Origin: Chloroflexota bacterium
GTDB taxonomy: Bacteria; Chloroflexota; Dehalococcoidia; SZUA-161
NCBI GenBank assembly: GCA_016865955.1
Contig: VGNW01000142.1
Coordinates: forward strand, 1 to 6,296
Reading direction: 5' to 3'
Length of the DNA stretch: 6,296 bases
Under the pieces are notes generated by a model. It did no database searches. It saw only the letters and a program-made list of their open reading frames with translations, and was not told the origin of the DNA. Shown piece by piece: positions 1-4,718 of this stretch (position 1 is the stretch's first letter; every line of letters starts with the position of its first letter). The position numbers and the translations under genes are program-made.

Positions 1-53
1 TGAACCTCCGCCGTCGATTTCAAAAAGGTGCTCTAGTATACCATCTTCGGTAA
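1..53 (+). CDS. Possible C-terminal end of an IS transposase (partial)
   Basis: Reading from base 3, the plus strand is open for 16 codons (NLRRRFQKGALVYHLR) and stops with TAA at 51-53, inside the first TTCGGTAACA motif of the IS end described below. A transposase gene whose stop codon falls within the terminal repeats is common in compact insertion sequences. The mirror-image IS end at the right edge also has a gene starting about 10 nt inside its repeats, which supports this reading. Sixteen residues are too few to recognise a family, so the call rests on position and not on homology. Other frames also cross this stretch, so the frame choice is tentative. Confidence 0.3.
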   Translation, partial: NLRRRFQKGALVYHLR

Positions 54-105
54 CAGGAATTATGACGCAATGATATATACTTCGGTAACACTTTATTTTG
101 ACGCA
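46..105 (+). repeat. Right end of an IS-like element with doubled terminal motif
   Basis: TTCGGTAACA occurs at 46-55 and 81-90 (35 nt apart), and TGACGCAA at 63-70 and 99-106 (36 nt apart). The reverse complement of this block aligns with 6176-6233 at the other edge, including the same 25-nt gap between the two TTCGGTAACA copies. Read outward, the block ends in CA at 104-105, and the partner begins with TG at 6176. TG...CA tips and repeated internal motifs at the ends are known for IS21-type and related DDE (retroviral-integrase-like) elements. The family itself cannot be named from the ends alone. Confidence 0.7.
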
Positions 106-142
106 ATACGGTGCGTCAGTCGCCTTAACGCGCTACAGCCCC

Positions 143-203
143 CATCACACACAAAAGTCCAAGAATGTGCAACATAAGTCACAAGAGCTTGGTTTGTGTG
201 ATG
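143..203. other. Long imperfect hairpin in the non-coding 107-248 stretch
   Basis: CATCACACA (143-151) is complementary to TGTGTGATG (195-203). Inside it CCAAG (159-163) pairs with CTTGG (188-192), with small bulges between the two stems and a loop of about 24 nt. It lies between the IS end and the stop codon of the four-cysteine protein gene. There is no T-run directly after either side, so it is not a typical terminator. It could be a small RNA, a processing site or a folded relic of a mobile element. The rest of 107-248 shows no gene. Confidence 0.4.
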
Positions 204-248
204 CGAAGCTAGATATGTTTTATGGCTTACCTCTGTAGCTGATCAGTT

Positions 249-470
249 TCATTCGGGGATGGACTTAAAATAAGGGCAGTTCTCCTGAGCCAACGCTACT
301 TTCTTATTTGGCTTCCGAATCCCTCGCCAGGTAAACCATTGGGTGCCCCAGGCGTCATCAAACCGTCCCTTGGTACAGCGAAAATACTTTTTGTCGCCCC
401 AGATACTGGATTCCAGCAGAGCACAGAACCGGCACTCCTTTTTCCTCAAGCGAAACTTCAAAGCCGTCAC
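249..470 (-). CDS. Small four-cysteine protein, unknown function
   Basis: A 73-aa protein starting with GTG at 470, with GAGG five nt upstream. It is the last gene of the three-gene operon: only 15 nt separate it from the stop of the SymE-like gene, and all three genes have their own Shine-Dalgarno site. Cysteines at residues 13, 16, 32 and 65 (CRFC, RC and NCPYF) suggest a small metal-binding fold, zinc being the usual ligand for such spacing, although an Fe-S site cannot be excluded. The N-terminus is basic (KFRLRKKE) and the middle is rich in tryptophan and aromatic residues. There is no signal peptide or membrane segment. I do not recognise the family. Its place behind two likely DNA-binding proteins suggests, by inference only, an accessory role in the same regulation. 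Confidence 0.65.
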   Translation of the reverse strand: MTALKFRLRKKECRFCALLESSIWGDKKYFRCTKGRFDDAWGTQWFTWRGIRKPNKKVALAQENCPYFKSIPE

Positions 471-485
471 CTTAACCTCACAATT

Positions 486-668
486 CTATCGTCCTACTTT
501 GTCTTCAGTTTTTCTAATTACGATTTCCCCTTCTGAGGCGATGAGCAGCACCCTATCGCCGTAGTTGAACCCCGCGTCTATGAGCCAGTTGCCGGCGACC
601 CTCACCCAGGGCACGTAGTTATTGTCCTGAGGCAGTCTGACTACCTTCAGGCTCTTTATCCTCTTCAC
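486..668 (-). CDS. SymE-like / AbrB-fold small protein
   Basis: A 60-aa protein beginning at GTG 668 (VKRIKSLKVV). I chose this start because GGAG lies 8 nt upstream and the start is then 13 nt after the stop of the upstream gene; an ATG at 746 in the same frame would overlap that gene by about 65 nt. Residues 19-54 read VPWVRVAGNWLIDAG followed by GDRV and GEIVIRK, which matches the core of the SymE family (I/VPxIRLxGxWLxxAGFxxGxxVxV...GxIVI). This is a SpoVT/AbrB-type swapped-hairpin fold. E. coli SymE is a roughly 113-aa SOS-induced type I toxin repressed by the antisense RNA SymR. This protein is only the core domain, and no antisense RNA gene is visible, so a DNA-binding or regulatory role is as likely as toxicity. 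Confidence 0.7.
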   Translation of the reverse strand: MKRIKSLKVVRLPQDNNYVPWVRVAGNWLIDAGFNYGDRVLLIASEGEIVIRKTEDKVGR

Positions 669-681
669 AAAGCCTGCTCCT

Positions 682-1440
682 TCAGCGCCGGGAGGCCAGC
701 TCCGGCGCACCCAGAATAATAGCCCTGCGCACTGTTTTTCGGTCATGGTGGAATTCTCTCGCTATCTGCTTCATGCCCTTTCCCTCCCGAAAGTAGGCTT
801 GCCTGATGCGTTCCATCTGTTCCGTCTTGACCATCTTCGGCATCGCCAGCGTCTGACCCGCGGCTACCAGTAAAGGGGTGAGAGGGCGGCCGCGGATGTT
901 CTCCCTGCTCACCTCGATGACCAGGCCTTTCTTTATCAGGGGAAAGCAGTGCCAGTCGAGTTCCCCGGGGGATATGCAGAGACGGGTGTAGAGGTCTCGC
1001 TTGCTGAGCCCGCCGTCGCTTTTCTGGAGGAGGGCAAGGATTTCCTCACCCAGGCGGTCCCCGCACCTTACCAGGGTGGGGGCAGGGTTGGCCATAGCCG
1101 TCTCCATGATTTTCTCTCCGTGCGCCTCGTCCAGAGCGATATACGAAAGGGCTTTATCCAGCTTGTAGTAACGGTGCCGGCACACCCGGTAGCCGTAGTC
1201 TCTCAGGAAAGCATAAACCCGTCTCGCCATGAAGCTGTCGGTTTCCAGCTCACTCAATCCCTTACTCCACGCCTCCCAGGCGGTGCAGTAGGTTTCCTGC
1301 ACCAGGTCTTCCCATATCCCCTGGCGTCTCAGCTGCTCCTTCAGCCAGGCGGGAAGAAAGCGCACCCTTGAGAAGCACAACCTCGCTGCAGAGTCAGCGG
1401 GACCAAGTTCATGGTCAACCGAAGCGAATTCGATGTGCAT
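682..1440 (-). CDS. Sigma-region-2-like regulator with C-terminal IstA-like HTH
   Basis: A 252-aa protein with an ATG start preceded by AAGGGGGG at 3 nt. It is the first gene of the operon. Residues 43-57 (IWEDLVQETYCTAWE) resemble the core-binding region 2 of sigma-70/ECF factors (typically DLVQEtflrAW). Residues 131-180 look like a winged helix (LSKRDLYTRL...LIKKGLVIEV). Residues 203-241 (MVKTEQMERIRQAYF, GMKQIAREFHHDRKTVRRAI) closely resemble the first helix-turn-helix of IS21-family IstA transposases, which recognises the element ends. The protein stops about 10 residues after that helix-turn-helix, so the IstA catalytic DDE core is absent. It therefore looks like a DNA-binding regulator assembled from a sigma-like part and a transposase-like binding domain. 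A sigma region 4 origin for the last helix-turn-helix is the alternative. Whether it binds RNA polymerase is unknown. Confidence 0.65.
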   Translation of the reverse strand: MHIEFASVDHELGPADSAARLCFSRVRFLPAWLKEQLRRQGIWEDLVQETYCTAWEAWSKGLSELETDSFMARRVYAFLRDYGYRVCRHRYYKLDKALSYIALDEAHGEKIMETAMANPAPTLVRCGDRLGEEILALLQKSDGGLSKRDLYTRLCISPGELDWHCFPLIKKGLVIEVSRENIRGRPLTPLLVAAGQTLAMPKMVKTEQMERIRQAYFREGKGMKQIAREFHHDRKTVRRAIILGAPELASRR

Positions 1441-1466
1441 GTTCCCCCCTTCCTTCGGATAAGAAA

Positions 1467-1490
1467 ATGGGCACTCGAACGAGTGCCCAT
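1467..1490 (-). terminator. Hairpin with T-rich tail in the leader of the sigma-like operon
   Basis: A perfect 10-bp stem (ATGGGCACTC / GAGTGCCCAT) with a 4-nt loop. Read on the minus strand it is followed by TTTTCTTATC, giving an intrinsic-terminator shape. It ends only 26 nt before the ATG at 1440, so if transcription begins upstream of it the hairpin would act as an attenuator on the operon. If the promoter lies between hairpin and gene, there is very little room for it. No clear -35/-10 pair was found in 1441-1560. Confidence 0.55.
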
Positions 1491-1528
1491 CTCAGGCATA
1501 TCCCTTCCTTCTTGCCTTTGATAACAGA

Positions 1529-1552
1529 AAGGACACCCGAAGGGGTGTCCTT
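1529..1552 (-). terminator. Second hairpin, paralogous to the one at 1467-1490
   Basis: A 10-bp stem (AAGGACACCC / GGGTGTCCTT) with a 4-nt GAAG loop (CTTC on the minus strand). On the minus strand it is followed by TCTGTTATC, almost the same tail as the hairpin at 1467-1490. Several stem positions differ between the two in pairs, so that pairing is kept in both. It would stop minus-strand transcription arriving from the repeat-bounded unit. Confidence 0.5.
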
Positions 1553-1584
1553 CTCACTGGCAAAGAGGCAGCCTGTTAAAACGC

Positions 1585-1610
1585 AAAAAGACCCTCCATA
1601 GCGGAGAGCC
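1585..1610 (-). terminator. Intrinsic terminator at the end of the 1737-2812 gene pair
   Basis: On the minus strand GGCTCTCC and GGAGGGTC form an 8-bp stem (two G-U pairs) around the loop GCTAT, followed directly by TTTTT (complement of 1585-1589). It is the first hairpin with a real T-run met by transcripts leaving the 172-aa gene, about 127 nt past its stop codon. It is the best terminator candidate in the window. Confidence 0.55.
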
Positions 1611-1634
1611 CCTTTGCTTTCCTTTAATTCAAAC

Positions 1635-1752
1635 TATATTCGCAACCCCTCGGGGTGAATTCTCGGGATGAACCCCTCGGGGTGAACCCTTCAGGGCGAG
1701 CCTTCAGGACGAGCCCTCGGGATGAACCCGAAGGGGTTATTTGCTCAAATAG
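1635..1752. repeat. Left arm of a long inverted repeat made of GC-rich tandem units
   Basis: The block contains degenerate units of about 13-14 nt (variants of CCCTCGGGGTGAA, CCTTCAGGACGAG and CTCGGGATGAA). Bases 1674-1726 are an exact 53-bp reverse complement of 2952-3004. Similarity continues outward (ATTCGCAA) and inward through AAGGGG..TTA..GCTCAA, so the arm reaches the stop codon of the 172-aa gene. This arm carries an extra 27-nt unit (1660-1686) missing from the other arm, as expected for slippage between tandem units. Individual units such as CCCCTCGGGG are themselves palindromes. Confidence 0.85.
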
Positions 1753-2255
1753 TGTGCAATCGCCCGATTGCATATCGCTTCAACCTGCTCTTGAATCTCA
1801 ACGGGCAAACTCTGCCCGTATCTGATAGCCTTGCGCCTCTTATTCTTTGACACGGCTTTAAGAGGTTCGGCAATATCCACATGAAGTCTGGTAAAACTTG
1901 AAGCAATCCTAATCTTGGCAAACGGCTTGAAGGTGAGACCGCTAACCCCTAGACTTTCAAGGTAGTATTGGGGTTGCCCTTCAAAGTATATATCCCGACT
2001 GATAGCGTTAAAACTACCCCTTAAAGCCCCAAGTTCGGGGATACGGTGCAACTGGCGTGAAATGATACGATTAAGGTATGCTTTAGCTTCTCTGTCATCG
2101 GCAACCCAATCCTTTATTAAGCCGATGATGTAATTCTCGTAGTGATGGGCTTGGGGATTGGTGCATGGCGATTCCCCATAGACGCAAAAGCCACCACTAC
2201 GCTGGAATATCTCGACTAATCGGGATTGCCTTGCGGGTGTTGCCCAATGCGGCAT
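1737..2255 (-). CDS. Unrecognised 172-aa protein with Cys/His-rich N-terminal motif
   Basis: It begins at ATG 2255 with AAGGGGG five nt upstream. Residues 1-60 contain C24, C31, H37 and H38 (GGFCVYGESPC ... HHYE), a spacing that could bind zinc and faintly recalls the treble-clef motif of some HNH-type proteins. No complete HNH motif can be traced. Residues 46-58 (LIKDWVADDREA) are acidic and probably helical, and residues 136-147 are strongly basic (SKNKRRKAIRYG). There is no signal peptide or membrane segment. It is the second gene of a pair, 65 nt after the 163-aa gene, and that gap holds a hairpin and one copy of the inner 29-bp repeat. Its last codons lie within the left long repeat arm. 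Both genes are inside the repeat-bounded unit, so a role in that unit's maintenance is possible, but no function can be assigned. Confidence 0.7.
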   Translation of the reverse strand: MPHWATPARQSRLVEIFQRSGGFCVYGESPCTNPQAHHYENYIIGLIKDWVADDREAKAYLNRIISRQLHRIPELGALRGSFNAISRDIYFEGQPQYYLESLGVSGLTFKPFAKIRIASSFTRLHVDIAEPLKAVSKNKRRKAIRYGQSLPVEIQEQVEAICNRAIAHYLSK

Positions 2256-2270
2256 ATATTCCCCCTTCCT

Positions 2271-2299
2271 GTCTTGCCCTATAGCGGGGGTATATCGCT
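2271..2299 (+). repeat. Inner 29-bp inverted repeat, left copy
   Basis: This 29-mer is the reverse complement of 2836-2864 with one mismatch (2284 against 2851). It starts 15 nt upstream of the start codon of the 172-aa gene and lies 21 nt beyond the stop of the 163-aa gene. With its partner it brackets the 163-aa gene exactly. It may be an operator shared by two genes in opposite orientations, or the end repeat of a nested element. Confidence 0.85.
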
Positions 2300-2301
2300 T
2301 G

Positions 2302-2320
2302 TCCTTCCATGCTGGAAGGA
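2302..2320. other. Hairpin directly after the stop of the 163-aa gene
   Basis: TCCTTCC (2302-2308) and GGAAGGA (2314-2320) form a 7-bp stem with a 5-nt loop, starting at the base next to the stop codon at 2321. There is no T-run on the minus strand, so it is more likely an mRNA-stabilising or binding structure than a terminator. The larger hairpin at 2896-2921 shares the same GTCCTTCC...GGAAGGA arms, so the two copies sit just outside the two ends of the 163-aa gene. Confidence 0.5.
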
Positions 2321-2812
2321 TTAGGCGGTTACCAGTTCCGCCTCGTTTGGGGTTGCGGCTTCCCTGTCCTTCATGGCTTCGCTCATGGCTTCCGCTATGG
2401 CTTTGTCGAGGGCTTCCTTATCCTTCATAACTATCGGTCTGCCTGCTTCGGCGTTTAAGCGTACTTCGTTCGAGTAGCCTTCGGTGTCGGACTTGCGAAC
2501 CGAGCCAGCATAGTGTTGCAGGTTAGCTATGAAGTTCTCACGGACTAGCTTGACACTTTCCGCCAGTTCTTTCGCTACCCGTATGACAGGCTTGCCCGAC
2601 CTCTCGTTGAACTTGACGGTCTTGTCGGGGTTATAGGCTAACCGCAGCGGTGCGCCTAATGCCTCATGCGGGATAGCGGTTGCCTTTGCGGTGTTGGTGG
2701 CGGTGAAGAACGGAAGCCAGACTGTTTCAAGGTCAACGCTCCATACCTTGCGCCCTTGACTCTTAACCTGCGGTTTGAGCAGACTCGCTATATATTCGGG
2801 GGTAGTTATCAT
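2321..2812 (-). CDS. Unrecognised 163-aa soluble protein
   Basis: The start is ATG 2812 (MITTPEYIAS), chosen because AGAGGTG lies about 5 nt upstream; a TTG at 2827 would add five residues but has no ribosome site. Residues 23-47 (VWSVDLETVWLPFF, TATNTAKATAIP) are a mixed hydrophobic and polar core, followed by IPHEALGAPLRLAYN and VIRVAKELAESVKLVREN. Residues 130-152 are a charged Ala/Glu/Lys-rich helix, probably a coiled coil, and the tail is acidic. No catalytic motif, signal peptide or membrane segment is visible. It is the first gene of the pair inside the long inverted repeats and is itself bracketed by the 29-bp inner repeats. I do not recognise the family; a phage- or mobile-element-derived structural or binding protein is only a guess. 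Confidence 0.7.
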   Translation of the reverse strand: MITTPEYIASLLKPQVKSQGRKVWSVDLETVWLPFFTATNTAKATAIPHEALGAPLRLAYNPDKTVKFNERSGKPVIRVAKELAESVKLVRENFIANLQHYAGSVRKSDTEGYSNEVRLNAEAGRPIVMKDKEALDKAIAEAMSEAMKDREAATPNEAELVTA

Positions 2813-2835
2813 CGCTTCACCTCTCAATGTAGATT

Positions 2836-2864
2836 AGCGATATACCCCCGATATAGGGCAAGAC
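2836..2864 (-). repeat. Inner 29-bp inverted repeat, right copy
   Basis: Reverse complement of 2271-2299 with one mismatch. It ends 23 nt upstream of the start codon of the 163-aa gene, in the region where its promoter or operator should lie. A core of five C (five G on the other strand) is flanked by AT-rich TATA and ATAT runs, which could suit recognition by a dimeric DNA-binding protein. Confidence 0.85.
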
Positions 2865-2883
2865 CTCTTATAATCCGCTAGAT

Positions 2884-2934
2884 TCAATACTTTTCGTCCT
2901 TCCGCACTCGGACGGAAGGACTAATCCGTATTGA
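2884..2934. other. Two-tier cruciform-like palindrome
   Basis: TCAATAC (2884-2890) pairs with GTATTGA (2928-2934). After an internal loop of 5 and 6 nt, GTCCTTCCG (2896-2904) pairs with CGGAAGGAC (2913-2921) around an 8-nt loop. AATCC/GGATT pairs next door (2938-2953) add another small stem. No gene covers it. Nested stems beside a long terminal repeat could be a recombinase or replication-initiator site, or an RNA fold if transcribed. Confidence 0.5.
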
Positions 2935-3018
2935 GCTAATCCCCTTGCGGATTCATCCCGAGGGCTCGTCCTGAAGGCTCGCCCTGAAGGGTTCACCCCG
3001 AGGGATTGCGAATGTTTG
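2928..3018. repeat. Right arm of the long inverted repeat
   Basis: Bases 2952-3004 are the exact reverse complement of 1674-1726 (53 bp), with weaker similarity on both sides, including CGCAA and CAAAC outside and GCTCAA plus AAGGGG inside. It lacks the 27-nt unit found in the left arm. Together the arms delimit a unit of about 1.4 kb containing the two unrecognised minus-strand genes and the inner repeats. Confidence 0.85.
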
Positions 3019-3204
3019 TTAAGGTTCAATTGAAGCTATTTTGCTTCGTCTGCAATATCATGATTGCACAAAATGTCCTATAGTTCAGCAACAAAATGAA
3101 CCTATATTCTCGTGAAGGGTTTTGTGAAAGGCATTTTGGGGAATAAATACGAAACTTCATTGAGCTAATAAGGCATAAAATCCGCGGAGGTTTAGGCGCT
3201 CACT

Positions 3205-3440
3205 TACTGCCTGCTTCACAGGGAGTACCGTGCCCTCACAAGGGTTTTGCAGGCGTGCTTTTGTAGCTGTCTATCAGGTGATATGCTCTCTTCGAGGGGA
3301 AAAGGTCGGTCAGTCCTGCCGCCTCTTAACGGCCTAAAACTCGCCTGCCGATGGCTCGAAGCCCTTCTCTGGCTACAGCCCGTATGCGGAGCTCATTGAG
3401 CCTTTTAGCTGAGGGGCGGAAGCACCAGCGACAACTGAGG
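3205..3440 (+). ncRNA. Structured RNA candidate, possibly a standalone IscB-type omega RNA (HEARO)
   Basis: This gene-free stretch has many short perfect stems in a row on the plus strand. Examples are CCCT/AGGG (3233-3244), TATCA/TGATA (3273-3284), CTCTC/GAGGG (3286-3298), GCCG/CGGC (3318-3333), GGCT/AGCC (3353-3363), GGC/GCC (3371-3380) and GCTC/GAGC (3391-3401). Single-stranded purine-rich tracts such as GGCGGAAGCACCAGCGAC follow. The block CTCTTAACGGCCTAAAACTCGCC and its surroundings resemble my memory of the HEARO motif, the guide RNA scaffold of IscB nucleases. That match is from memory only. In IscB loci the guide is at the 5' side and the nuclease gene follows; no iscB is present here, so if the call is right this is an orphan copy. 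The ends are approximate. Confidence 0.45.
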
Positions 3441-3541
3441 GAAGATGAGTGATGGTCTTGATATTGTAGACCTCAACAGGATGTGTTATATTAAGGTCGA
3501 CACCGTGATCCTATTTGGGCAAGACCTCATAGCTCTTATGG

Positions 3542-3583
3542 CAGGTTGTCAACCTGATTTATGGGATCAGTGTCAACCTGATT
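3542..3583 (+). repeat. 13-bp direct repeat pair with overlapping palindromes
   Basis: TGTCAACCTGATT occurs at 3547-3559 and 3571-3583, 24 nt apart. The first copy overlaps the palindrome CAGGTTGTCAACCTG (3542-3556), and CTGAT/ATCAG (3554-3570) forms a hairpin between the copies. No gene is nearby on either strand. Doubled motifs with this spacing occur at ends of some insertion sequences and in operators, so this could be a relic IS end. Confidence 0.45.
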
Positions 3584-3668
3584 GTTTGAAAACTTAATAG
3601 AATTTAGGCCGATTCCAGCTTCAAAAACGCCCTGAAAATCAGAAATTTGTCAGTATTACTTTTAATCA

Positions 3669-3703
3669 GGGTGTCGGGGGTTCGAGTCCCCCACCGCTCA
3701 CCA
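3669..3703 (+). other. tRNA 3'-end remnant (T arm, acceptor strand, CCA): probable attachment site
   Basis: GGGGG-TTCGAGT-CCCCC (3676-3692) is a perfect T arm with a canonical TTCGAGT loop. It is followed by the seven-base acceptor strand ACCGCTC (3693-3699), discriminator A and an encoded CCA (3701-3703). No matching 5' half is upstream: there is no GAGCGGT, D arm or anticodon arm within reach. Integrases commonly recombine at the 3' end of tRNA or tmRNA genes and leave such a fragment. A 10-bp hairpin follows 18 nt later, as after an original tRNA gene, so this looks like the chromosomal side of a junction. The tRNA species cannot be told without the anticodon, and tmRNA is possible. Confidence 0.7.
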
Positions 3704-3721
3704 GGGTAATATTCCGAATCT

Positions 3722-3746
3722 GAAACCGCTCGATTTGAGCGGTTTC
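3722..3746 (+). terminator. Strong hairpin behind the tRNA remnant
   Basis: GAAACCGCTC (3722-3731) and GAGCGGTTTC (3737-3746) form a perfect 10-bp stem with a 5-nt GATTT loop. The following plus-strand bases, GGTGTTTATC, are only moderately T-rich. Its position after the CCA fits the terminator of a former tRNA transcript. The stem repeats the acceptor-strand sequence ACCGCTC. The remaining gap to 3870 contains ACATCAATTT twice (3782-3791 and 3815-3824) and the hairpin described next, and no gene. Confidence 0.5.
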
Positions 3747-3824
3747 GGTGTTTATCGGACAAATTTCGACACCCAGACTCGACATCAATTTGGGGTTATA
3801 TCAGGCTCAATATCACATCAATTT

Positions 3825-3846
3825 CAGGTCAAGGATTTTTGACCTG
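3825..3846 (-). terminator. Hairpin after the methyltransferase gene
   Basis: CAGGTCAA (3825-3832) and TTGACCTG (3839-3846) form an 8-bp stem with a 6-nt loop, 24 nt past the methyltransferase stop codon. On the minus strand the next bases are AAATTGATG, not a T-run, so it is a weak terminator and may rather protect the mRNA end. Confidence 0.35.
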
Positions 3847-3870
3847 CAGGCGAAAGGAGCCCAAACAGTA

Positions 3871-4578
3871 CTATACCATTTTTCCCGAAATTGGGTTGAC
3901 GGCGACAACAATCTCTCCAGGTAACCGGAACAATTTGACCCGTTCCTTGCTTTTTACCGTATATCCGGCTTCCCTTAGAGATCGTTCCACGTAGATTGGT
4001 CTGCAATCAACGTATTTTGGCCATTTGTTATGGAACCACTCATAGAATCTCAAGAATATTGACTTCCCATTCTCCTTTGACATACTGACAACTACAAGCC
4101 TGCCCTCCGGTTTAAGCGCTCTCTTTATCTGTTCGAGCACTTTCGGAATCTCAGGAGTATCAAAGAGCTCAAGGGTAAAGCTCATAAATACGGCGTCAAA
4201 CATGCTTTCATCAAATGGTAGATTGGCTGCATCCCCACAAAATAGCTTGACTCTATTCTCGAGGCCTGCTTTTTCTAGCCTTTCCTTCGATATTTCCATC
4301 ATGCCTGTGGAAATATCGATGCCGTATGCTGTACCCTTTGGGCCTACAGATTCTGCTATCCGCTTCAGACAGTGTCCAGTACCGAAGCCAATCTCCAATA
4401 CAGTTTCACCTTCTGAAACCGCCAGACGTCCCAAAGCCGTTTCCGTATACTTTCGCTCGTACACCCATGTCAGGTAGTCATAATACCTGCTGAGCCTGTC
4501 GTAAGATCGCTTAGCTTCCTCTTTGGTTCTGGGGACCGGAAGGATGTCCGGTGCCTTTGGCTCGTTTTTTTTATGCAT
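3871..4578 (-). CDS. Class I SAM-dependent methyltransferase, UbiE/COQ5-like
   Basis: A 235-aa cytoplasmic enzyme that should transfer a methyl group from S-adenosylmethionine to an unknown small acceptor. I placed the start at ATG 4578 (MHKKNEPKAP), just behind TAGGTCGGGAG; an ATG 39 nt further upstream adds MPSPRCGRLRSGE but has no ribosome site. Visible motifs: YDRLSRYYDYLTWVYERKY (26-44), typical of UbiE-like N-termini; motif I VLEIGFGTGHCL (60-71); acidic residue D88 after AYGI, which would contact the ribose; GDAANLPFDESMFDAVFMSF (115-134); LKPEGRLVVVS (155-165); and a C-terminal REAGYTV strand. The length matches the family. Menaquinone or ubiquinone methylation is not implied, since no quinone-pathway gene is adjacent. 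The gene stands alone in its orientation run, with a 90-nt gap to the next gene upstream past the long start. Confidence 0.85.
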   Translation of the reverse strand: MHKKNEPKAPDILPVPRTKEEAKRSYDRLSRYYDYLTWVYERKYTETALGRLAVSEGETVLEIGFGTGHCLKRIAESVGPKGTAYGIDISTGMMEISKERLEKAGLENRVKLFCGDAANLPFDESMFDAVFMSFTLELFDTPEIPKVLEQIKRALKPEGRLVVVSMSKENGKSIFLRFYEWFHNKWPKYVDCRPIYVERSLREAGYTVKSKERVKLFRLPGEIVVAVNPISGKMV

Positions 4579-4690
4579 TTCTCCCGACCTAAGCCTACCA
4601 CACCTTGGGCTAGGCATAAAGAGCGTCCAGTTTTGCCCACAGTGAGGAGAGACTAAATTGAGTGCTTGTTCATTCCACGCTATCAGGATA

Positions 4691-4718
4691 TATGCTATGT
4701 AGCTTGTTTATGCTATGT
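4691..4718 (+). repeat. Short direct repeat TATGCTATGT
   Basis: The 10-mer occurs at 4691-4700 and 4709-4718, 18 nt apart. The second copy overlaps the stop codon of the DUF6933-like gene. On the minus strand it lies upstream of the methyltransferase gene, so it might be a binding site, but chance in AT-rich DNA cannot be excluded. Confidence 0.3.

Noticed and set aside
949..1371. Plus-strand frame of 140 codons opposite the sigma-like gene
   Set aside because: It lies fully antisense to a gene with recognisable domains and has no convincing start region of its own.
1440..1489. Leader peptide starting at the minus-strand ATG near 1489 across the hairpin
   Set aside because: It does not stop before the sigma-like gene but runs on into it in another frame, its ribosome site is too close to the ATG, and it has no run of regulatory codons.
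1640..1735. CRISPR array made of the GC-rich tandem units
   Set aside because: Units are 13-14 nt, degenerate and contiguous, with no spacers of constant length.
2869..2874. TATAAT on the plus strand as a promoter
   Set aside because: No -35 box at 16-18 nt upstream and no plus-strand gene follows.
3445..3597. A 50-codon plus-strand frame just behind the structured RNA, in the position of iscB
   Set aside because: It shows no IscB or RuvC/HNH similarity, ends after 50 codons and has a repetitive tail caused by the 13-bp direct repeat. It has a passable GAGG site, so a tiny gene is not fully excluded.
3590..3703. A complete tRNA or tmRNA ending at 3703
   Set aside because: No GAGCGGT partner for the acceptor strand, no D arm or anticodon arm, and no tmRNA 5' signature or tag reading frame could be found upstream.
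3669..3745. A circularly permuted tRNA using GAGCGGT at 3737 as its 5' half
   Set aside because: The bases after GAGCGGT do not form a D arm or anticodon arm, and the stretch is fully explained as one arm of a perfect hairpin.
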